From NCBI GenBank assembly GCA_963169325.1, contig CAUJEY010000067.1:1-44308 (forward strand): DNA of 44,308 bases. Reading direction: 5' to 3'. A program made the position numbers and the translations under genes. This stretch comes from Bacteroidota bacterium (lineage in GTDB: Bacteria; Bacteroidota; Bacteroidia; Chitinophagales; Saprospiraceae). A model generated the notes under the pieces. The model made no database searches. It worked only from the letters and a program-made list of their open reading frames with translations, and had not been told where the DNA came from. Each line of letters begins with the position of its first letter. Within the stretch, counting starts at the first letter, position 1. Below are positions 15,600 through 24,784 of this stretch, piece after piece.

Positions 15600-17027
15600 A
15601 TGATCCGCAAACTTGCCACGTTTTTCCTGTTGCTGGGCGTAACCATTCTGGCTACGTACTATGCCCCCGCGGCGGCAAAAACGCCCTGCTATATCCTGTT
15701 GCTGATCCTCTACTTCCGGTCGAATCAGGAAGCCATGTGGCTCGCGTTTTTCCTGACGATTTCCGATGGTTTCTGGGGTTTCTTCAATCCGTTTGAAGTA
15801 GTCATTACCCTGATTCCCGGGCTGCCGCAGATCGAGGTTGCGCATATATATATTATCCTGTCGGTTATTAAAGCATCGAGGAGGGAAAGTCCGGGAGCGT
15901 TTTTTCACGATAATTTCCTGAAACTGATGGGGGTTTATATTTTGTTGCTTGTCTTTCAGGGCTATTTATTGGGTTTGTCCGGAGAATTGAATGTGCAATT
16001 TCGTTTGGTCAAGTTTATTCTTCCGCTGGCGCTTTTTTATTCCGTGCCGCGCTTGTTCCGAAAGGAGGAGGATTTCCGCGAGTGTTTCGTATATATTTTT
16101 CCGATGGCGTTTTTGGCCTTGTTTGCCCAGGTATTCACCATCACAACCAGTATTACGCCGTCTCAGTATTTAGGTGTTTATAAAAAATTCTGGTTTACGG
16201 TCGATGTGGCAAAAGGTAAAACTTACCGGGGCTTTTACAGCAGCGCCACGGTGCTCACCGCTTATTTCGGCGCTTTTTATCTGCTTGCCCGAAAAGACAA
16301 ATATTTTCACTTTTTATATCCGTTTGCGGTGATTGCCGCCTGCCTTTTGTGCGTGGTGCTGTCGGCAACCCGGGGTTGGCTGCTGGGTTTTTCGCTCAGT
16401 TTTATCCTGTTTTTGGCCTTTGTACTGCGGTTGAGTTTCAAACGTGTGGCTACGGTGGGTGTTGCGGCCACGGTGATGATCGCCGGGCTGCTCCTGATCC
16501 CCGTCGTGGAAAAACAGTTTACCAACGCGTTCAAACGATTCACCACGCTCGAAAAATTAGCCGGCGGCGACGTGACTGCCGGCGGAACCTTGTCGAGAAT
16601 AAGCGAACGCAGCCCAAGGGTACTCGACAAGTGGAGCGAAACGCCGATAACCGGGTGGGGATTTTCAAATACGTTTTTTAAATACGCCGATTTTCACGTG
16701 GCCAACCAAAATATCCTGCTGCACGCCGGCATTCTCGGCGCGTTGATTATGGGTTCCTTTTTTATTTTTTACCACGGTAAACTTTTGGCCCGAAGCTTGC
16801 AATTACTTCCAGGGCATCCCATGAAAGATGCCTTGCTGGTTTTCGTGGTCTTTTTTCCGGGCTGGTTTTTAATACATTCCTCATCAGGCCAACATTTTAG
16901 TTTTTATTCGGACCCCGGAAACGGTATCGTTTTATCTTTGTATTTTACCATGGGCGCTTTAGCCTGTAAATTTCCTTATAATCCAAACCGCAACAACCCT
17001 GTACCTCCTCCTGTAATCCCATCGTAA
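15600..17027 (+). CDS. O-antigen ligase/polymerase family membrane protein (Wzy-like)
   Basis: 475 residues with about 11-13 hydrophobic segments. The Wzy_C-type core is recognisable: A-T-R-G-W-L-L-G-F (about residues 257-265) in a membrane segment, then a long extracytoplasmic loop (about 300-360) with S-R-I-S-E-R and P-I-T-G-W-G-F-S-N, a histidine in H-V-A-N-Q-N-I-L-L-H, and a following G-I-L-G-A helix. This is the arrangement of O-antigen polymerases and ligases, which use lipid-linked donors on the outer face of the inner membrane. Since the locus has Wzx and Wzc and no other candidate, I infer the Wzy polymerase role; a ligase role cannot be excluded. The tail is proline- and asparagine-rich. 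Confidence 0.85.
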   Translation: MIRKLATFFLLLGVTILATYYAPAAAKTPCYILLLILYFRSNQEAMWLAFFLTISDGFWGFFNPFEVVITLIPGLPQIEVAHIYIILSVIKASRRESPGAFFHDNFLKLMGVYILLLVFQGYLLGLSGELNVQFRLVKFILPLALFYSVPRLFRKEEDFRECFVYIFPMAFLALFAQVFTITTSITPSQYLGVYKKFWFTVDVAKGKTYRGFYSSATVLTAYFGAFYLLARKDKYFHFLYPFAVIAACLLCVVLSATRGWLLGFSLSFILFLAFVLRLSFKRVATVGVAATVMIAGLLLIPVVEKQFTNAFKRFTTLEKLAGGDVTAGGTLSRISERSPRVLDKWSETPITGWGFSNTFFKYADFHVANQNILLHAGILGALIMGSFFIFYHGKLLARSLQLLPGHPMKDALLVFVVFFPGWFLIHSSSGQHFSFYSDPGNGIVLSLYFTMGALACKFPYNPNRNNPVPPPVIPS

Positions 17028-17122
17028 CACACCGATTTTTCTCCCCCTCCTAATCCGGCGGTCAAACGCCTGCTTCGGCATACCCCCTCTCTCCTTCGGC
17101 CCGTAAAGCTGCGGAGTATGTT

Positions 17123-18223
17123 ATGCTATTTATTCAATTGAACATGAAAAAACAGATACCTGCACACGATCAACTGCCTGTTCATTACGTCGTTTGGCAA
17201 TCGATGCCCGGCGGCATGGAGTCGTATGTCAGCTACTATACCAACGAATTTTACGATCAGCGGGAGATGTACATTTTCAGCCTGCGCCCCGTCGGCAACG
17301 GCTTGAACGAACGCCTGGACGATCATTTTCAGGAAGGATCCGACAATAACCGGCAGTGTTACGCCCGGTATTTCCGGTATTGCCGCAAACACCGGGGGCA
17401 ACTTTTTCATCTGATGAACAGCGGCCCGATCATCCTGTTGCTCACCCTGCTGGCCGGCGTTCGCAACCCGGTTTACCATATTCACGGCACGAAGTACTGG
17501 AAAAAATGGTGGCATAAAATATACCTCAAAACCGCCTGGCTACTCACCTCTCTTTTTGATGTGCGGTTTATCGCCAACTCGCAATACAGCGCCGGCATCT
17601 TCCGGCGCGAAGTGTTGCCGGTAGAGCCTAAAGTGATTTATAACGGTTTTGACCTGACCCGTTTTCTCGAAAAACGCTGGCTCCGGGCGCGGCTGCGTCG
17701 TATGGCGTTTGCCGGACGGCTCGACCCCGGGAAAAACGTGCATTTGGTGATTCGCCTGTTTGAAGAAATCGCAGGGGAAATGCCCGACCTGGAATTACAC
17801 CTGGCCGGTATCGGTAAATTACGGGGCGCACTGGAACAACAGGCCCGCAACAGCCCTTATGGCGACCGGATTGTTTTTCACGGTTGGGTGGAGGATGTAG
17901 CGGCTTTTTACCAATCCGTCGATCTTTTCGTTTTCCTCAGCGCTTATGAGTCCTTCGGCAACGTGTTGCCCGAAGCGCTGCTCACCGGGTTGCCTATTCT
18001 GACCAGCAATATTCCGGTGTTTGAAGAAATACACGGCGGCGAAAAAGGCTTCTGTCTCGGCAACCCGGAAAACTATCCCGAAATCCGGGAAAACTTCCTG
18101 AAAGCCGTGGCCGACTACCCCGAACTCACGCACAAAGCTTATGCCGCCACCGAGCGTATGAAAAAACTGTTCGACCTGGAAAAACACCTCAAAGACATTG
18201 AAAAAACGTATGAAACCGTATAA
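17123..18223 (+). CDS. Glycosyltransferase family 4
   Basis: 366 residues, GT-B fold. The N-terminal domain contains S-M-P-G-G-M-E-S-Y-V, a variant of the G-G-x-E-x-x acceptor-side loop. The C-terminal domain has V-I-Y-N-G-F-D-L-T-R-F, F-A-G-R-L-D-P-G-K-N-V, and the donor-binding E-S-F-G-N-V-L-P-E-A-L (E-x7-E) near residue 277. Retaining GT4 enzymes use nucleotide sugars in the cytoplasm. GGAG lies 7 bp before the ATG at 17123, which favours this start; the ATG at 17144 (M-K-K-Q-I-P) is an alternative. Sugar specificity unknown. Confidence 0.88.
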   Translation: MLFIQLNMKKQIPAHDQLPVHYVVWQSMPGGMESYVSYYTNEFYDQREMYIFSLRPVGNGLNERLDDHFQEGSDNNRQCYARYFRYCRKHRGQLFHLMNSGPIILLLTLLAGVRNPVYHIHGTKYWKKWWHKIYLKTAWLLTSLFDVRFIANSQYSAGIFRREVLPVEPKVIYNGFDLTRFLEKRWLRARLRRMAFAGRLDPGKNVHLVIRLFEEIAGEMPDLELHLAGIGKLRGALEQQARNSPYGDRIVFHGWVEDVAAFYQSVDLFVFLSAYESFGNVLPEALLTGLPILTSNIPVFEEIHGGEKGFCLGNPENYPEIRENFLKAVADYPELTHKAYAATERMKKLFDLEKHLKDIEKTYETV

Positions 18224-18227
18224 CCCT

Positions 18228-18254
18228 GGTCTGACGACTCCAAGCCGTCTGACC
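18228..18254. other. Short imperfect inverted repeat
   Basis: GGTCTGACG (18228-18236) and CGTCTGACC (18246-18254) form a 9-bp stem with one central mismatch around a 9-nt loop, just after the GT4 stop codon. There is no U-run. It is probably a small dispersed palindrome or mRNA hairpin. Confidence 0.35.
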
Positions 18255-18275
18255 GGTAAGCAATAGAATAGACGT

Positions 18276-19436
18276 ATGAAACCGTTTAGCGCTCCTGTAT
18301 TATATTTCCACTCCGTGGCGCCCCGGCGCTTCGACAAGTGGTTTTTGAACTTCCTGACTATGGTGACCGATCGCTTCGAGGATCAGTTGCGGTACTTTCA
18401 GTCCAATGGCTATCGCTCCGTTTTTTTGGACGACTGGATGGCCTGCCGCCGCGGCGAAAAGCCTCTCGACCGGAACGACATCTGTATCACCTTCGACGAC
18501 GGCCTGCTCGACAACTGGGTGTACGCTTTCCCCATCGCCAAAAAATACGGGATGCGCATCACCCTGTTCGTGTGCCCGGAACTGATCGATCCGCGCGACA
18601 TTATACGCCCCACGCTGGAGGATGTGTGGGCAGGGCGCTGCCGCATGTCCGACCTCACCGGACTGGGCAACCTGTCGTGGAACGAGCTTCGGATCATGCA
18701 GGAATCGGGTTTTGCCGACATACAATCGCACACCATGAGCCATGCCAAATATACCGTGTCGGATCAACTGACCGGTTTTTACTACGGCGGCTTTCCGGGT
18801 TTTTACCCGATACTTAACACCTACGCGGCCGATCAAAAGCCGTTTTATATGAACGATCCGGATTTCGGGCAACGTCTCGCCGCCGGTACGCCGTTGTTCA
18901 AAGAAACCTCCGCCGTAGTGGCCAGAAAACACACCATCAACGCCGGATTTATGGAAGAAATAGCCGGGCTGGCGGGGAAATACGAACTGGCGATTCCGGC
19001 GCACCGTCCGGTATTCGAGGAGAATGCCCGGCACATTTACGAGCGGTACAAAGGCGCCGGCGAATTAATAACGGCGGTAGAGTCGGATGAGGCTTTTCGG
19101 CGCCGGCTGGAATACGAAGTTGTCGAATCCAAACAGATCATCGAAGAGAAATTGGGCAAACCCGTCCGTTTCCTCTGTTGGCCGCATGGCGACAACAGCC
19201 ATGAGGCGCACGCCCTGGCGCGGGAAGCCGGTTATGTAGCCACAACGGCCGGCAAAATGACCGGCGAAACCGAACAGACCGACCGCATTCCCCGTATCGG
19301 CACCGACTGGAACATCGGCAGCTGGTGGATGCACCGGAAATTGGATTACAAATTGTCCAGCCACCACCACAAGCAACCCTACTACGCCCTTTGGTTAGCC
19401 AACGAGTATAAAAATAAAATTCTAAAACGGAGCTGA
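18276..19436 (+). CDS. Polysaccharide deacetylase family protein (NodB-like, CE4)
   Basis: 386 residues. The CE4 motifs are present: Y-F-H-S-V at the start, I-T-F-D-D-G (about residues 71-76, catalytic base and metal aspartates), H-T-M-S-H (H-x3-H metal motif, about 152-156), and a late C-W-P-H-G-D-N-S-H. A ~100-residue insert separates the second and third motifs, making it longer than a minimal NodB domain. No signal peptide is visible, so it may act on a lipid-linked or nucleotide-linked precursor in the cytoplasm. The family removes acetyl groups from N-acetylhexosamines, which would expose free amines for the acyltransferases encoded next. Its TGA overlaps the next ATG (TGATG), implying coupled translation with the asparagine-synthetase-like gene. 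Confidence 0.85.
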   Translation: MKPFSAPVLYFHSVAPRRFDKWFLNFLTMVTDRFEDQLRYFQSNGYRSVFLDDWMACRRGEKPLDRNDICITFDDGLLDNWVYAFPIAKKYGMRITLFVCPELIDPRDIIRPTLEDVWAGRCRMSDLTGLGNLSWNELRIMQESGFADIQSHTMSHAKYTVSDQLTGFYYGGFPGFYPILNTYAADQKPFYMNDPDFGQRLAAGTPLFKETSAVVARKHTINAGFMEEIAGLAGKYELAIPAHRPVFEENARHIYERYKGAGELITAVESDEAFRRRLEYEVVESKQIIEEKLGKPVRFLCWPHGDNSHEAHALAREAGYVATTAGKMTGETEQTDRIPRIGTDWNIGSWWMHRKLDYKLSSHHHKQPYYALWLANEYKNKILKRS

Positions 19437-21223
19437 TGTTTTTTTACCTCCAATGCCGATTTACTGCCGGCGCGCCCGAAATCAGGGTATTGACGCCGGA
19501 ATCGACGGAGCATCATGCGCCGCTGGAACAAACCTTGTACCTGCAACCGGGGGTGCAACGGCTCGAAACGGTACCGTTGCCGGATGGTGGGCAGTTGTTT
19601 TTGTTGGGCGACCCGGTGTTTCGGCGTAGCGATCAGACGGCCGCCCGCTTGTGCGACCGGCAAGGCAATTTGGATATTGCTGCCTTATACACCGAAATAC
19701 CCGGACACTACAACTGGTTTTACCTGCGGGGCAGCCGTTTTTTGTGCGGCAATTCATTTGGGGCGCTTTTTCCGGTCTATTATCAAATCCGGAACGACCG
19801 GATTTTCCTGAGCTCTTCGGTTTTTTTCCTGGCAGGCCAAACGGACCCCGGCGTGCCCGACCGGCGCCACCTGCTCGAACGCCTGTTGTTCAACTACCCG
19901 TTTTTCGACGGCACCTCTTTTAGTAAAATCCGCCTGCTGGGCGCGCACCGGCAGATTACCGTGACGGAAACGGGCGCCGGTGTGGAAACGCCGTTCGCGG
20001 TAGAACGGCATTTCGGCGCCGGCTTGCAAAAATCTGCCCAAAGCCTTACCGAACTGACCGAGTTATTTGAAAACGAAAGCCGGTTGTTTCTACCCGAGGC
20101 GCCGTTTGCTATATCGTTCACCGGCGGCTTCGACGGCCGCACCCTGGTGGCTGCCGCGCGCAAGGCGGGCCGCTCCGATTTTCTGACCTATAGTTTCGGT
20201 ATGCCCGACGAGCCGGATGTTACCTTCCCGGCTGCTCAGGCCAAAGCAGTGGGTATTCCGTATCTGCCGATTCACTTAGATACCGATTATGTAAACCGGT
20301 ATGCCCTGGATTCGGCATGGGCATTTCTGCGCTTGTCGGAATTCAACGGCAACTTCGGCCGGCCACACTACCACTATGCCGCCAAATTACTGGCAGAGAA
20401 AACGGATTATATCCTGACCGGCAATTTCGGCAGCGAAATGTTCCGCGCCATGCACCAGCCCGGTGTGATGATGAGCGAAGCGCTACTCCGGATTTTTGCC
20501 ACCCGCGACGCTTCCTGGAAAGATTTCCTGCGCGCGGCCGCCGGCCGGCAGGCCGGGGCGTTTTTTCGGGCGGAATTAGATGGGCTGATCGCCGATCTGG
20601 AACAATATTTGGACGCAAAAAAAGGGTTGGACCCCAACCAACGCTTCTATGTTTTTGTGCTGGAGGAAATTTTCCGCAAATATTTTGGCCCGGAACTGGT
20701 GATGCAAAGCCATTATTTGCGCAACCGGACGCCGTACCTTTCCCTGCATTTTTTTGCAGCGCTGAATGAAACCGTATGGTCCGGCGTACACGCCCGGCTT
20801 TTTGAAAAACAAAAGAACAAACGCCTGAAGGGGCAAATATTTTATTCGGCTTTTTTGCACCGCACCGATAAACAACTCTACCGGCTGCCCACGAATAAAG
20901 GCTACAGCCCCGCTGATGTGCTGGAAACCTGGCGCCGCCCCCTGCTCTTGGGCCGGGTAGCCCGTCAGAAATTCCTGCGGGGCTACAACGGAGATTCCAA
21001 TGCCGTGGAAACATATTTCCTACGATACCGGGGTGATATCGCTTGGCAAATACAAGCCCAGGAATACGATGTGTTGCTCCAGTCGGGTATTGCCCGGCAG
21101 TTGGAAAAAGGCGCAATGGTACCTGATACACTGGAAAAAACCATTCATTATTATTCAATAGCCGCCGGATGGGCGGCTGCCGCGCGCGCGACCAAACGCG
21201 CAGCTTCAAACCAAACTGTATGA
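19436..21223 (+). CDS. Asparagine-synthetase-like protein lacking the glutaminase cysteine
   Basis: 595 residues with the overall AsnB layout: an N-terminal Ntn-like domain (about 1-190) and a C-terminal synthetase domain. Residue 2 is Phe (M-F-F-Y), not the Cys nucleophile needed for glutamine hydrolysis. The ATP-pyrophosphatase loop reads S-F-T-G-G-F-D-G-R-T (about 223-232) instead of S-G-G-x-D-S, and the second motif is L-T-G-N-F-G-S-E-M-F. Known for the superfamily: beta-lactam synthetase and related enzymes also lost the Cys and use adenylation to make amide bonds without glutamine. So the protein may activate a carboxylate for attack by another amine. It overlaps the deacetylase upstream (TGATG) and the GNAT gene downstream (ATGA). 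It could also be a degenerate, non-catalytic homologue. Confidence 0.78.
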   Translation: MFFYLQCRFTAGAPEIRVLTPESTEHHAPLEQTLYLQPGVQRLETVPLPDGGQLFLLGDPVFRRSDQTAARLCDRQGNLDIAALYTEIPGHYNWFYLRGSRFLCGNSFGALFPVYYQIRNDRIFLSSSVFFLAGQTDPGVPDRRHLLERLLFNYPFFDGTSFSKIRLLGAHRQITVTETGAGVETPFAVERHFGAGLQKSAQSLTELTELFENESRLFLPEAPFAISFTGGFDGRTLVAAARKAGRSDFLTYSFGMPDEPDVTFPAAQAKAVGIPYLPIHLDTDYVNRYALDSAWAFLRLSEFNGNFGRPHYHYAAKLLAEKTDYILTGNFGSEMFRAMHQPGVMMSEALLRIFATRDASWKDFLRAAAGRQAGAFFRAELDGLIADLEQYLDAKKGLDPNQRFYVFVLEEIFRKYFGPELVMQSHYLRNRTPYLSLHFFAALNETVWSGVHARLFEKQKNKRLKGQIFYSAFLHRTDKQLYRLPTNKGYSPADVLETWRRPLLLGRVARQKFLRGYNGDSNAVETYFLRYRGDIAWQIQAQEYDVLLQSGIARQLEKGAMVPDTLEKTIHYYSIAAGWAAAARATKRAASNQTV

Positions 21224-22410
21224 AATACTCTATCTCTTATCAACTCCCGGATGCCGATTTTTGGGGGCGCTACACGCAACTTTGGCAAAACAGCCTGCAC
21301 CGATCACCCTTCCAGGCGCCGCACATTTTGCAGTATTACGCCGGCCGGAACCCGAACAATCTGGCGGTCTTTCAATGTGAGCAGGGGGGCGAGTTGTTCG
21401 GCGCCGCGCTGTTTAAGTGCCAAAAAGGTGTTTATACTTTTTTGAGCGACCTCAAAACAGATGCTAATTTTTTCATACTGCATCGCTCTTGTACGCCTGA
21501 TATGACAAAATGTTTTTTTGAAGCATTGCTGGAACATGCAGGGAAAGACAATTGGGCGCTAATGCTCAACCACAAGCCGGCATGGGCGGCATATATGGAT
21601 GTTTTAGAGGAGGTCGTCGACGCCAGCCCACTGTATTCGATGAATCTCGACTACTCGGTATGCCCCATTGCCGAAGCGGAAACGCCTGAAACCCTGTTCA
21701 AAGAAGTAAGCGCTTCGCGCAATACCCGTTACAAACTGAATAAGTTCGTGAAGCAGGAAAATGGCAGTCTGGAAGTGCTGACCGACGATTCCGATATGGA
21801 TCAATGGGTGAAAGAGTTCTGCGACGCGCACGTGGCGCGTTGGGCGCCTACGCCTACACCCTCTGCATACAGAAACCCGGAACGGCGCGCTTTTCTGAAA
21901 GACTGCCTGAAAGCTTGGTATGCCGACGGCGTATTGGTGCGGTTTGCCCTCCGCACGGAAAAAGGTCGCATCGGTCTGATGGTGGGCCTCCTGGATAGCG
22001 AAACGTTGATATACCATACGCCGACATTCCATCCGGACTATGCGCATTGCAGCCCCGGGCGAGTATTGATTTATTATATAACGCAGTGGATGGCCGAAAA
22101 CGGCCTGCGCCGGCTCGATTTCGGCGACGGCAATGAACCGTACAAATACTACGTCGCCTCCAAGGACCAGGTGCTCAAACGGATTTTTATCTCCGGAAAA
22201 ACCAATTTGAAATTTATCCTGAAAACCCAACTTATAAAAAAAGTGCGTGAAAACCAGGGAATTTTCCACCTGTATCAAAATAAACTCAAACCGGCTTTAC
22301 GCAACCTGCGTGGCAGGGTAGCCGCGATGTTTTCTTACATCTTCTGTTTCAATTGGGTGCATGCTATTTTATTCGATGAACAAATATTGGTACTTTCCAC
22401 TTTAGCCTGA
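21220..22410 (+). CDS. GNAT-type acyltransferase (BioF2/FemAB-like), copy A
   Basis: 396 residues from the ATG at 21220, which overlaps the upstream stop as ATGA; an in-frame upstream start at 21169 adds residues with no match to the paralogue. It resembles the Acetyltransf_6 (BioF2-like) group, a double-GNAT fold shared with FemAB aminoacyltransferases. The landmark L-D-F-G-D-G-N-E-P-Y-K is at about residues 305-315. It is about half identical by eye to the next gene (22441), sharing S-P-F-x-x-P-H-I-L, F-L-S-D-L-K-T-D and N-Y-S-V-C-P-I-A-E-A-like segments. It ends with an extra ~25-residue hydrophobic tail not found in that copy. It probably acylates an amino sugar; acyl donor unknown. Confidence 0.8.
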   Translation: MKYSISYQLPDADFWGRYTQLWQNSLHRSPFQAPHILQYYAGRNPNNLAVFQCEQGGELFGAALFKCQKGVYTFLSDLKTDANFFILHRSCTPDMTKCFFEALLEHAGKDNWALMLNHKPAWAAYMDVLEEVVDASPLYSMNLDYSVCPIAEAETPETLFKEVSASRNTRYKLNKFVKQENGSLEVLTDDSDMDQWVKEFCDAHVARWAPTPTPSAYRNPERRAFLKDCLKAWYADGVLVRFALRTEKGRIGLMVGLLDSETLIYHTPTFHPDYAHCSPGRVLIYYITQWMAENGLRRLDFGDGNEPYKYYVASKDQVLKRIFISGKTNLKFILKTQLIKKVRENQGIFHLYQNKLKPALRNLRGRVAAMFSYIFCFNWVHAILFDEQILVLSTLA

Positions 22411-22440
22411 ATTGTTTTAATCAATTAATTATCGTCATTT

Positions 22441-23580
22441 ATGTCGCTTGAATTTACAGTTACCCACGGCGTGCCGGGTAATGACTTTTGGGACAATTTC
22501 TCTACCCTCTGGCACAACAGTCTGTATCGTTCTCCCTTCAAATCTCCGCATATTCTGCGTTATTTTGTTGGTAAAACCAAGAGCCAAACGACTGTTTTTC
22601 AATATTTTAAGGAAGGCCAGTTACGGGGCGTGGTCTTTTTAAAAAACAATTCAGGCACGTTTACCTTCCTGAGTGATCTCAAGACAGATGTCAATTTTTT
22701 TGTGCTGGACCGCCATTGTACCAGGGAAGAAATTGAACAATTTTTCTTGCAGTTTTTGCAGAAAGTGAAACAGGAGAATTGGGCGCTCATCCTGAATAAT
22801 CAACCGGAATGGGCCGGCTATATGCCTACATTTCAAGCAGCTGGGCAAGCCAGCGGTTTGTATTGGCTGAATTACAACTATTCGGTCTGTCCGATCGCGG
22901 AAGCGGACAGTCCGGAGGAACTTTTCGCGCGCATCGGTGCTTCGCACAAATTTCGCTACTACGCAAACCGGTTGACGAAACAACAAAACGCCGTTTTTGA
23001 GGCATTAGTCGATGATACGGATTTAGAAATCTGGGCAGAAGAATTCTGTCAGGCACATATCAAACGTTGGGCAGGTACGAGTACCCCCTCTCAATACGTG
23101 AGCGACGAAAAGCGAAAATTTTTGGCGGGCTGCCTGCGTGCCTGGCAATTCGACGCGGTGCTGGTACGATTTTCTATCCGAACACCGGAGGGCAGAATCG
23201 GGTTTGCTATTGGTTTGCTGGAGGAAAAATCCGTTATTTTTCACGCCACCACCTTTCACCCGGACTACTGGAAATTCAGCCCTGGAAAAGCCCTGATTTA
23301 TCACATCGCCGGATGGATGGTGCCGCACGGGCTGCGCATCCTTGATTTTGGCGACGGCGACGAACCTTACAAATACGAAGCGGCCAACCGGGAACGCAAA
23401 CTGAACCGAATCTTTATTTCCGGCAAACTCAACCTGCTGTTCCGCACAAAAGCCCGAACGATCAAAATAATAAAAGATAACCCCCGAGTATACCGGTTTT
23501 ATCAAAACCACCTAAAACCCGTGGCCGCACAGACAGCAGCCCTGATACATCTGCCAGAATGGCTACTGTCATTAATGTAA
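22441..23580 (+). CDS. GNAT-type acyltransferase (BioF2/FemAB-like), copy B
   Basis: 379 residues, a tandem paralogue of the preceding gene. Shared landmarks include F-W-D-N-F near the start, T-F-L-S-D-L-K-T-D, Y-S-V-C-P-I-A-E-A, H-I-K-R-W-A, G-R-I-G-F-A-I-G-L-L, T-F-H-P-D-Y and L-D-F-G-D-G-D-E-P-Y-K-Y. The conserved acidic-glycine-E-P-Y-K motif is characteristic of BioF2-like acetyltransferases in polysaccharide loci. It starts 30 bp after copy A. The C-terminus is shorter and lacks the hydrophobic tail. The divergence suggests that the two copies transfer different acyl groups or act at different positions. Confidence 0.8.
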   Translation: MSLEFTVTHGVPGNDFWDNFSTLWHNSLYRSPFKSPHILRYFVGKTKSQTTVFQYFKEGQLRGVVFLKNNSGTFTFLSDLKTDVNFFVLDRHCTREEIEQFFLQFLQKVKQENWALILNNQPEWAGYMPTFQAAGQASGLYWLNYNYSVCPIAEADSPEELFARIGASHKFRYYANRLTKQQNAVFEALVDDTDLEIWAEEFCQAHIKRWAGTSTPSQYVSDEKRKFLAGCLRAWQFDAVLVRFSIRTPEGRIGFAIGLLEEKSVIFHATTFHPDYWKFSPGKALIYHIAGWMVPHGLRILDFGDGDEPYKYEAANRERKLNRIFISGKLNLLFRTKARTIKIIKDNPRVYRFYQNHLKPVAAQTAALIHLPEWLLSLM

Positions 23581-23634
23581 AAACGCATGTTGAAAAACTA
23601 AAAAATTTAGCCATATAGCCATACCGTATTAATT

Positions 23635-24705
23635 ATGCAAAAATTACGCCTTGCCATATTACAAAACGAAGTTGCCGACGACCATGTTCTTTGGGAAGAA
23701 GCCTGCGCCGAATTTGCCGACCAGATTGAATGGGAAGTAGTCGATCTCACCCGTGTCGACTGGCTGGAACGAGTGCAACGCGGCCACTTCGACGGTTTGT
23801 TGGCCACACCTCCGGGCTGGACCACGCCGTTCCGGGTCATGTACGACGAACGCCTTACCATACTCAATTCTGTTTGCGGTATTCCGATGTACCCTTGTTT
23901 GGAGGAAATTCAGATTTACGAAAACAAAAAATACCTCTCCTACTGGCTCGCCGCTAATAATATTGCACATCCAAAAACCTGGGTATTTTACTACGAATCC
24001 GAAGCCCTGGCATTCCTGGAAACGGCTGCCATCCCACTGGTTGGCAAAACCAGTATCGGCGGCGGCGGCAGCGGTGTACAAATACTGAAATCCCGCGCGG
24101 AAGCAATGGAGTATATTCAAAATACCTTCCGTGGCCACGGCGCAGGTATGCAGGTGGGCCCTAAATGGCGAAAAAAAGGGTTTGCCGGCCGGGTAATCAG
24201 AAAACTGCTCCATCCGCAGGAACTCCGCAACAAACTCCAGCAATATAAATTTCAGCGTGCCGAAGTGCAAAAAGACTATGTCATTTTGCAGGAATTTATC
24301 CCCCACGACTTCGAGTGGCGTTGCGTACGGATCGGCGATTCGTTTTTTGCCCATAAAAAATTAAAAATGGGCGATAAAGCCAGTGGCAGCCTCCTCAAAG
24401 GATATGAAAACCCGCCGCTGAAACTCTTCGATTATGTCAAAGAAATAACCGAACGACGCCATTTCCTGTCGCAATCGGTCGACCTCTTCGAAACCGCCGA
24501 CGGCAGGTACTTAGTGAATGAAATGCAATGTCTCTTCGGCCAGTCCGATCCCTACCAAATGCTGGTGGACGGGCAGCCGGGCCGTTATCGCCAAATCGGC
24601 GGTGAATGGGTGTTCGAACCCGGCGATTTTAACCGCGCAGAATGCTTCGTTTTGCGTGTCGAACACTTCATCGACATGCTGACGACACAGGAAGTAATAG
24701 TTTGA
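23635..24705 (+). CDS. ATP-grasp ligase
   Basis: 356 residues with an ATP-grasp layout. The pre-ATP-grasp domain ends near residue 110 (E-I-Q-I-Y-E-N-K-K-Y-L-S-Y-W-L). The ATP-binding part follows, with P-L-V-G-K-T-S-I-G-G-G-G-S-G-V (lysine and glycine-rich loop, about 140-154), V-I-L-Q-E-F-I-P-H-D-F-E-W-R-C-V-R-I (about 220-235), and the metal-binding end V-N-E-M-Q-C-L-F-G (E and N, about 298-306). ATP-grasp enzymes join a carboxylate to an amine or thiol through an acyl-phosphate. Between GNAT genes at 22441 and 24785, and near an asparagine-synthetase-like gene, it may build or attach an amino-acid-like substituent. No closer family assignment is possible by eye. Confidence 0.8.
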   Translation: MQKLRLAILQNEVADDHVLWEEACAEFADQIEWEVVDLTRVDWLERVQRGHFDGLLATPPGWTTPFRVMYDERLTILNSVCGIPMYPCLEEIQIYENKKYLSYWLAANNIAHPKTWVFYYESEALAFLETAAIPLVGKTSIGGGGSGVQILKSRAEAMEYIQNTFRGHGAGMQVGPKWRKKGFAGRVIRKLLHPQELRNKLQQYKFQRAEVQKDYVILQEFIPHDFEWRCVRIGDSFFAHKKLKMGDKASGSLLKGYENPPLKLFDYVKEITERRHFLSQSVDLFETADGRYLVNEMQCLFGQSDPYQMLVDGQPGRYRQIGGEWVFEPGDFNRAECFVLRVEHFIDMLTTQEVIV

Positions 24706-24732
24706 AACATCTCTGCACAAACCCCGGGAGCT

Positions 24733-24765
24733 CACGTTTGACGCTTTAATAATTTGGCAAACGTG
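24733..24765 (+). other. 8-bp perfect hairpin before the third GNAT gene
   Basis: CACGTTTG (24733-24740) and CAAACGTG (24758-24765) are exact inverted copies with a 17-nt loop, 19 bp before the ATG at 24785. Possible roles are translation control or a protein-binding site; neither is proven. Confidence 0.35.
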
Positions 24766-24784
24766 ATCTAAACGCTGAACTAAA

